Translations under genes and position numbers: made by a program
Assembly (NCBI RefSeq): GCF_000797445.1
Contig: NZ_JSWF01000035.1
Location: forward strand, 124,001-188,000
Source: Lacinutrix jangbogonensis
GTDB taxonomy: Bacteria > Bacteroidota > Bacteroidia > Flavobacteriales > Flavobacteriaceae
Length of the DNA stretch: 64,000 nt
Reading direction: 5' to 3'
Part shown: piece by piece, positions 59,067 through 64,000 of the stretch
Numbering within the stretch: the stretch's first letter is position 1
Layout of the letters: each line of letters opens with the position of its first letter
Notes under the pieces: generated by a model
Told to the model about the DNA's origin: nothing
The model's input: the letters and a program-made list of their open reading frames with translations, nothing else
Database searches by the model: none

Positions 59067-60065
59067 TTATTCATTCAATGCATTCCAAAGCAAATCTTTT
59101 AATTCTACTAAACCTTGCTGTGCAACACTTGATATAAACAGATACGGAATTGGTAACTCGTTATCCAATTCTACTTTTAATTCAGCTTGAAGTTCATCGT
59201 CCAACATATCGCATTTTGAAATAGCAATAAATCTGTCTTTATCCAACATTTCCGGATTGTAACGACGTAATTCGTCTAACAAAATATCATACTGCTTTTT
59301 AATATCTGGCGCATCTGCAGGGATTAAAAACAGTAAAATCGAGTTACGTTCTATATGACGGAGAAAGTAATAGCCAAGACCTTTTCCTTCGGCTGCTCCT
59401 TCAATAATACCAGGAATATCTGCCATTACAAAACTTTGAAACTCACGATGTTTTACAATACCCAAATTTGGTTTTAATGTTGTAAACTCGTAATCTGCAA
59501 TTTTAGGTTTTGCAGAAGTAATTACAGATAATAGTGTCGATTTTCCTGCATTTGGAAAACCAACCAATCCAACATCTGCTAAGAGTTTAAGCTCTAAAGT
59601 AACATCCTTTTCTTCCATAGGAATTCCAGGCTGTGCATAACGTGGTGTTTGGTTTGTAGACGTTTTAAAATGCCAGTTTCCACGACCTCCTTTTCCTCCT
59701 AGGGCTATAATTCTTTCTTCACCTTCGTCGGTAATTTCAAAAAGAGTCTCGTCGGTTTCTGTATCTTTAACTACTGTACCTAAAGGCACCTCAACATACA
59801 TATCTTCGCCATCTGCACCAGTACTTCTACCACTACTTCCGCTTCCGCCATGTCCAGCGCGAACGTGTCTTTTAAATTTTAAGTGTATTAATGTCCAAAG
59901 GTTAGAGCTTCCTCTTAAAATCACGTGTCCTCCACGACCACCATCTCCTCCATCTGGCCCACCTTTTGCAAGATACTTCTCGCGATGTAAATGTGTAGAA
60001 CCTTGACCTCCTTTTCCAGAGGTAACGTGCATTTTTACGTAGTCAACAAAATTTCCTTCAGTCAT
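59067..60065 (-). CDS. obgE: GTPase Obg/CgtA
   Basis: Obg is an essential GTPase that binds the 50S subunit and links growth to nucleotide levels. The 332-residue product has the glycine-rich Obg fold first ([19 protein letters not shown], then [18 protein letters not shown]). The G domain follows, with G1 [12 protein letters not shown]3 [20 protein letters not shown] and G4 ISKCDML. It lacks the C-terminal OCT domain, as is usual for this length. Upstream a -7 box and a dispersed repeat lie in the gap before the hpt-adk gene. Confidence 0.96.
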   Translation of the reverse strand: MTEGNFVDYVKMHVTSGKGGQGSTHLHREKYLAKGGPDGGDGGRGGHVILRGSSNLWTLIHLKFKRHVRAGHGGSGSSGRSTGADGEDMYVEVPLGTVVKDTETDETLFEITDEGEERIIALGGKGGRGNWHFKTSTNQTPRYAQPGIPMEEKDVTLELKLLADVGLVGFPNAGKSTLLSVITSAKPKIADYEFTTLKPNLGIVKHREFQSFVMADIPGIIEGAAEGKGLGYYFLRHIERNSILLFLIPADAPDIKKQYDILLDELRRYNPEMLDKDRFIAISKCDMLDDELQAELKVELDNELPIPYLFISSVAQQGLVELKDLLWNALNE

Positions 60066-60120
60066 AATAAGTTTAAAGTTATGAGTAAAAAGTTAAAAGT
60101 TACGCACTCTTATACTTACT

Positions 60121-60128
60121 CAAATGTA
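60121..60128 (-). promoter_or_regulatory. Candidate -7 box ahead of obgE
   Basis: The minus strand reads TACATTTG, an exact TAnnTTTG match, 56 bases ahead of the obgE start. No clear TTTG lies 19 to 21 bases upstream, where a dispersed repeat is located. Confidence 0.4.
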
Positions 60129-60138
60129 TTCCTTTATT

Positions 60139-60165
60139 TGTCATTCCTGCGAAAGCAAGAATCCA
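60139..60165. repeat. Dispersed CATTCCTGCGAAAGC-type repeat
   Basis: TGTCATTCCTGCGAAAGCAA, followed by GAATCCA, matches a short intergenic repeat widespread in bacteria (CATTCCTGCGAAAGCAGGAATC). TTCCTGC and GCAAGAA can pair around GAAA with one mismatch. Confidence 0.6.
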
Positions 60166-60197
60166 CTTTTTAAATAAAATTATTCCTTAAAAAGGAA

Positions 60198-61316
60198 TTA
60201 TAATTCATCAATACTAGTACACAAACGTTCTGTAATAGCCTCAACACTACCAAAACCATCTACTCCAAAATATTTATCTTGCGCAGAATAATAGTCTTTT
60301 AAAATGGCCGTTTTTGTGTAATATTCTTTAATTCTATTTCTAATAATACTCTCGTCTGCATCGTCTGCTCTTCCGCTAGATTTTCCGCGTTCAAGAAGTC
60401 TTCCAACTAAAACTTCGTCTTCAACTTCTAAAGCAATCATTGCATTAACTTGCGAATCTTTACTTTCCATTAGGGTATCCAGAGCTTCGGCTTGTGCATT
60501 GGTTCTTGGAAAACCATCAAAAATAAATCCGTTAGCATCTGCATTTTTCTCTACTTCTGCATTTAACATATCTATAGTCACTTGATCTGGAACCAATGCT
60601 CCTTTATCCATAAACGATTTAGCCAAAATACCCATAGCTGTTTCGTTTTTAATATTGAATCTAAAAACGTCTCCAGTAGATATGTGAACCAAATTATATT
60701 TCTCTTTTAAGAAATTAGCTTGTGTTCCCTTACCTGCACCTGGAGGTCCAAAGAGTACTAAATTAGTCATGTGTTGTGTTGTTTTTAATTGATATACTTC
60801 TGGTAAATCTCTTCCTAATCCATCATAATCTAAGCCGTAGCCAACAATAAATTTATTAGGAATTTCTATACCAACGTAATGTAGTTTAAAGTCTTTTTTA
60901 TATGCTTCTGGTTTATAAAACAAAGTTGCGATTAGCAATTGTTTTATACCTTCATTTTTAAAAATGCGATGTATTTCATGGAGTGTTCTTCCTGTATCTA
61001 TAATATCCTCGATAATAACAACTGTTCTACCTGTTAAATCCTGAGTTAAGCCAATTAAACGTTGAATATCGTCTGAAGATTTTACGCCTTCGTAAGACGC
61101 CAACTTGATAAAAGTAACCTCACAAGGTTTAGGATATTTTTTTACAAAATCGCTAACTACCATAAACGAACCATTAAGAACGCCAACAAATACAGGTATT
61201 TCATCTCCTAAATCGTTAGCAAGATCTTCTGCCATTTTAGCTACAGCAGCATCTATCTCTTTAGCAGAGATAAAAGGCTTAAAATATTTGTCGTGCAGCT
61301 TAATCATTACATTCAT
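60198..61316 (-). CDS. Fused hypoxanthine phosphoribosyltransferase and adenylate kinase
   Basis: The 372-residue protein carries two purine enzymes. Residues 1 to about 180 are hypoxanthine phosphoribosyltransferase, with the PRPP motif VVIIEDIIDTGRTLHEI and the purine-loop GYGLDYDGLGRDLPEVY. Residues 183-372 are adenylate kinase, which equilibrates AMP, ADP and ATP: P-loop LVLFGPPGAGKGTQANFL, HISTGDVFRF, GFIFDGFPRTNAQAE and GRADDADESIIRNRI. A Met at residue 183 marks the junction, with no stop between. The start may be at 61316 or at the second ATG, 61307. Confidence 0.93.
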   Translation of the reverse strand: MNVMIKLHDKYFKPFISAKEIDAAVAKMAEDLANDLGDEIPVFVGVLNGSFMVVSDFVKKYPKPCEVTFIKLASYEGVKSSDDIQRLIGLTQDLTGRTVVIIEDIIDTGRTLHEIHRIFKNEGIKQLLIATLFYKPEAYKKDFKLHYVGIEIPNKFIVGYGLDYDGLGRDLPEVYQLKTTQHMTNLVLFGPPGAGKGTQANFLKEKYNLVHISTGDVFRFNIKNETAMGILAKSFMDKGALVPDQVTIDMLNAEVEKNADANGFIFDGFPRTNAQAEALDTLMESKDSQVNAMIALEVEDEVLVGRLLERGKSSGRADDADESIIRNRIKEYYTKTAILKDYYSAQDKYFGVDGFGSVEAITERLCTSIDEL

Positions 61317-61329
61317 TTTATGAAAGTCG

Positions 61330-61337
61330 CAAAGATA
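61330..61337 (-). promoter_or_regulatory. Candidate -7 box ahead of the hpt-adk gene
   Basis: The minus strand reads TATCTTTG followed by CGAC, an exact match to TAnnTTTG, 14 bases ahead of the start at 61316. The short leader that results would favour the second ATG at 61307. Confidence 0.5.
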
Positions 61338-61402
61338 CGTATTTGTTAATCGAAATACGATTTTTGCGTTATCATTTTAGGTTCATTTTGCATTAAAAAA
61401 CG

Positions 61403-61410
61403 TATTTTTG
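61403..61410 (+). promoter_or_regulatory. Candidate -7 box ahead of purK
   Basis: TATTTTTG matches TAnnTTTG exactly, 45 bases ahead of the purK start. The upstream -33 box is unclear. It lies back to back with the hpt-adk promoter candidate. Confidence 0.45.
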
Positions 61411-61455
61411 TAACACTGTTTTAACTTAAAGAATTCCGTTTTTACGCTAAATATT

Positions 61456-62613
61456 ATGAACTATTTCTCTTCAGATTTTAAATTAGGTATTCTTGGCGGT
61501 GGGCAACTAGGCAAAATGATGCTCTACAACACCAGAAAATTCGATATCCAAACCTATGTTTTAGACCCAAGTGATGATGCGCCGTGTAAAATGGCTTGCA
61601 ACGCTTTCACTCAAGGTGACTTAATGGATTTTGATGCCGTTTACAATTTTGGGAAACAAGTTGATGTATTGACTTTTGAAATTGAAAACGTAAATGTTGA
61701 TGCGCTTGAAAAATTAGAAAATGAAGGCATCAAAGTATACCCTAGTTCTAAGAATTTAAGAATCATTCAAAATAAAGCAAAGCAGAAATTATTCTATTTA
61801 GATAATAATCTACCAACCTCCAATTTTTCTCGATTTGCATATGCTTCAGAAATTGAAGACACTATCTTAAATGGTGGTTTAAAATTCCCATTCGTATGGA
61901 AAAGCGCACAGTTTGGTTACGATGGAACAGGCGTGAAAATGGTGCGATCTATGGACGATTTAAAAGGTTTACCTGCTGGAGAATGTATTGCTGAAGAACT
62001 TATCGATTTTAAAAATGAACTAGCAGTTATTGTAGCTAGAAATAGTGATGGAGAAGTAAAAACATATCCTGTTGTGGAAATGGAATTTCATCCAGAAGCT
62101 AACCAAGTAGAATATGTAATTTGTCCTGCTAGAATTTCAGACGCTATTGCAAAAAAAGCGCAGGATGTCGCTTTAAATGTTTCTAAAGCATTTAACCACG
62201 TGGGTTTGTTAGCAGTAGAGCTATTCCAAACACAAGACGACAACATTTTAATAAACGAAGTGGCACCAAGGCCTCATAATTCTGGTCACCAAACCATTGA
62301 GGCAAGTTATACGTCTCAATTCGAACAACATATTCGTGCCATATTAAATTTACCTTTAGGAAAAACCGAAAGTAAAGTTGGCGGTATTATGGTAAACTTA
62401 GTAGGTGCAGAAGGTTATACTGGTGATGTTATTTACGAAAACATTGCAGAGATTATGAAAATGGAAGGCGTAACACCTCATATTTACGGAAAAAAACAAA
62501 CGAGACCTTTTCGTAAAATGGGACATGTTACTATTGTAAACAAAGATTTAAGTTTAGCACGTAAAGTTGCTGAGGAGGTTAAGAAAACGATTAGAGTGAT
62601 TTCAAAACAATAG
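61456..62613 (+). CDS. purK: N5-carboxyaminoimidazole ribonucleotide synthase
   Basis: PurK uses ATP and bicarbonate to carboxylate aminoimidazole ribonucleotide in purine synthesis. The 385-residue product is an ATP-grasp enzyme with the N-terminal GILGGGQLGKMMLYN, the central PFVWKSAQFGYDGTGVKMV and the ATP-binding EVAPRPHNSGHQTIEAS. Its partner purE is not seen here. The divergent neighbour is another purine gene, hpt-adk. Confidence 0.96.
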   Translation: MNYFSSDFKLGILGGGQLGKMMLYNTRKFDIQTYVLDPSDDAPCKMACNAFTQGDLMDFDAVYNFGKQVDVLTFEIENVNVDALEKLENEGIKVYPSSKNLRIIQNKAKQKLFYLDNNLPTSNFSRFAYASEIEDTILNGGLKFPFVWKSAQFGYDGTGVKMVRSMDDLKGLPAGECIAEELIDFKNELAVIVARNSDGEVKTYPVVEMEFHPEANQVEYVICPARISDAIAKKAQDVALNVSKAFNHVGLLAVELFQTQDDNILINEVAPRPHNSGHQTIEASYTSQFEQHIRAILNLPLGKTESKVGGIMVNLVGAEGYTGDVIYENIAEIMKMEGVTPHIYGKKQTRPFRKMGHVTIVNKDLSLARKVAEEVKKTIRVISKQ

Positions 62614-63034
62614 AATATTTACACAAAATCAATGTGTAAAAAATGTACTTTAGCCAAACCAGTGAATAAAAATTAAACTAGTGCAAAAAATGCATAAGTT
62701 GGATTTTAAGAAAATGGAATTACCTATAAATACTGGGCTATTCAACAATTAATATTTTTTTAATTATTTACAATCTTTCTATTTTTATTTTTTTATTTTT
62801 TTATTGATAAAAAAACGAAACAAAAAAATCAAGACTGAGTATTATTTTTCTAAAAATTTCTATTGCTGCGGCACAAAAATAAAGTTTATAGATTTTTAAG
62901 ATTAGTCCTCAAATGTTTCGCAATAATTTATGTTACTAAAAATTTTAGTATCGACGATTTTTGTTTAACCCTTCGCTTCAATTCATTTTTTACGTAAAAT
63001 AATCTTAGGTCAGTACTATAATTCATAATCCTTT
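62614..63034. other. Gene-free, very A/T-rich stretch of 421 bases
   Basis: No gene or promoter is supported. Near its start an inverted repeat TTTACACA (62618-62625) and TGTGTAAA (62633-62640) closes a seven-base loop just after purK, but no T run follows, so I do not call it a terminator. Long T tracts lie at about 62757-62812. The region separates two convergent genes. Confidence 0.5.
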
Positions 63035-64000
63035 TTAAAACTTAAAACCTCTAGATAACGGAATGGCATCTCCATTTACCATAAAAACTTCTGTATTTGC
63101 AAATTGTTTTATACAATTTTGATTCACAATATAAGAGCGATGGCATTTTATAAAATTTGGTGGCAATTGTGTTTCAATTTCCGAAATCTTACCTCTTACA
63201 AATTCCTTTTTAGTATTGGTATATAAGTTTAAATAATGGCCATCTGCATTTACATAAATAAGCTCTTTTAAGTACACTTTAGATTTGTTTTTAAGCAAAA
63301 TATAATCGTTAGTCACCAAAGATTTTACGGTTTCTAATTCTGTTTTTGTTTTTTCGTTCTCTATGTTTAACGATTGATTTTCTATTGTTAAAAGCCTTTT
63401 TCTTCTATCTACTTTTTTCCATCGCACAAAAGAATATAAAGCGAGTAGAAATACGCAAAACAGAAGAATACTATACACTATTTTATTTTTTTTAGAAGCT
63501 TCTTGAGCAGCCGCTAGTTCTTTTATTTTTCTATCTTTTTCTTTAACTTGGTATGCCACATCTATTTCGTAGAAATTGCTGTTTTTACGGAAGTCGTTTA
63601 CTAAACTATCATATTTTTGTACATATAGTTTTTGAATGTTGCTATTTTTAGCATCTTTTAAACTATCGTAAACGCGTTTTTTAAGCTTGTGTACAATCCT
63701 ATTTATTTTAACTAAGTATTTTTTATTTGGTATGGTCTTAATATCATTTAAATTATTAATTGCAGCTTCATAATTTTGTTGATTTAGTTGGTTTACTGCC
63801 ATATTGATTTTAGCATACGATTGATGCAAATAATCATCGTTTTGCTTTGCAAGTAAAAAACATTCGTTTAATAAACTGGAAGCTGTCTCATACTCTTTAA
63901 GTGTAATATTAAAATTCCCAAGAGTAGATAACGTTGCAGCTTTAAACTCCTTATTATTTTTATAGTAATTTGTACTTTGAATGGCTAGCATTTTATGATA
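63035..64000 (-). CDS. TPR and LytTR domain transcriptional regulator, 3' part
   Basis: The reading frame is open to the right edge, so the N-terminus lies outside. The visible part has TPR-like repeats (AATLSTLGNFNITLKEYETA, then QSYAKINMAVNQLNQQNYEA). One transmembrane segment (KIVYSILLFCVFLLALYSFV), a coiled coil and a C-terminal LytTR DNA-binding domain follow (VYLKELIYVNADGHYLNLYT, then FIKCHRSYIVNQNCIKQF). This architecture is a one-component regulator common in Flavobacteriia: outside or periplasmic TPRs joined through a membrane segment to a DNA-binding domain. Confidence 0.85.
   Translation of the reverse strand, partial: YHKMLAIQSTNYYKNNKEFKAATLSTLGNFNITLKEYETASSLLNECFLLAKQNDDYLHQSYAKINMAVNQLNQQNYEAAINNLNDIKTIPNKKYLVKINRIVHKLKKRVYDSLKDAKNSNIQKLYVQKYDSLVNDFRKNSNFYEIDVAYQVKEKDRKIKELAAAQEASKKNKIVYSILLFCVFLLALYSFVRWKKVDRRKRLLTIENQSLNIENEKTKTELETVKSLVTNDYILLKNKSKVYLKELIYVNADGHYLNLYTNTKKEFVRGKISEIETQLPPNFIKCHRSYIVNQNCIKQFANTEVFMVNGDAIPLSRGFKF

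Noticed and set aside
62618-62640. Terminator after purK
   Set aside because: The inverted repeat is real but is followed by A residues, not T, on the plus strand, and lacks G/C strength.
1-64000. CRISPR, tRNA, rRNA, prophage or insertion sequence
   Set aside because: No regular spaced repeats, cloverleaf-like segments, integrase or transposase motifs were seen on either strand.

Overview
The window is AT-rich chromosomal DNA from a member of the Bacteroidota, most likely a marine Flavobacteriaceae. Four things point there: a SusC/SusD outer-membrane pair, a C-terminal type IX secretion (T9SS) sorting domain, lipoproteins with acidic residues after the lipobox Cys, and promoters of the form TTTG-N19-TAnnTTTG. 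No tRNA, rRNA, CRISPR array, transposase or prophage was seen.

Region 1 (1-16150, minus strand) is one long translation cluster. In transcription order it runs rpsL-rpsG-fusA-rpsJ, a hairpin-rich gap, rplC-rplD-rplW-rplB-rpsS-rplV-rpsC-rplP-rpmC-rpsQ-rplN-rplX-rplE-rpsN-rpsH-rplF-rplR-rpsE-rpmD-rplO-secY-infA-rpmJ-rpsM-rpsK, a terminator-like hairpin, rpsD, and the 5' part of rpoA. A consensus promoter lies ahead of rpsL. Two hairpins between rpsJ and rplC, and one hairpin plus a -7 box between rpsK and rpsD, probably divide the cluster into units.

Region 2 (16329-28990, plus strand) is cell-envelope accessory DNA: an Omp85-type outer-membrane protein, a SusC-SusD-lipoprotein-lipoprotein operon ending in a strong terminator, and an arylsulfotransferase-like T9SS cargo gene. 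An old tandem duplication of the block [arylsulfotransferase - rlmB] follows. Copy 1 kept the sulfotransferase and its rlmB decayed; copy 2 kept rlmB and its sulfotransferase became a pseudogene.

Region 3 (28994-37822) holds housekeeping and signalling genes: a rhomboid protease, rarA, a coiled-coil secreted protein, a YjjG-like phosphatase, a polysaccharide-deacetylase-like protein, radC, and a FIST sensor protein coupled to a hybrid histidine kinase. Region 4 (38015-42185) holds a PaiB-like flavoprotein, a secreted hydrolase, two SIMPL-like secreted proteins (the second frameshifted at an A8 run), a decayed second copy of the paiB 3' part, and a glycoside hydrolase family 53 pseudogene.

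Region 5 (42510-54213) contains three secreted or lipoprotein genes, mpl (peptidoglycan recycling), a TPR protein and a 2192-residue alpha-2-macroglobulin. The last is the most striking gene here. A complete SusC-type N-terminal module (carboxypeptidase-regulatory-like domain plus TonB plug) sits where the protease bait region should be, and it closely resembles the same module of the SusC at 18148. Region 6 (54307-64000) holds a DUF4136-like lipoprotein, an esterase-membrane protein-LytS-LytTR operon, a potassium channel, obgE, a fused hypoxanthine phosphoribosyltransferase-adenylate kinase gene, purK and a partial TPR-LytTR regulator.
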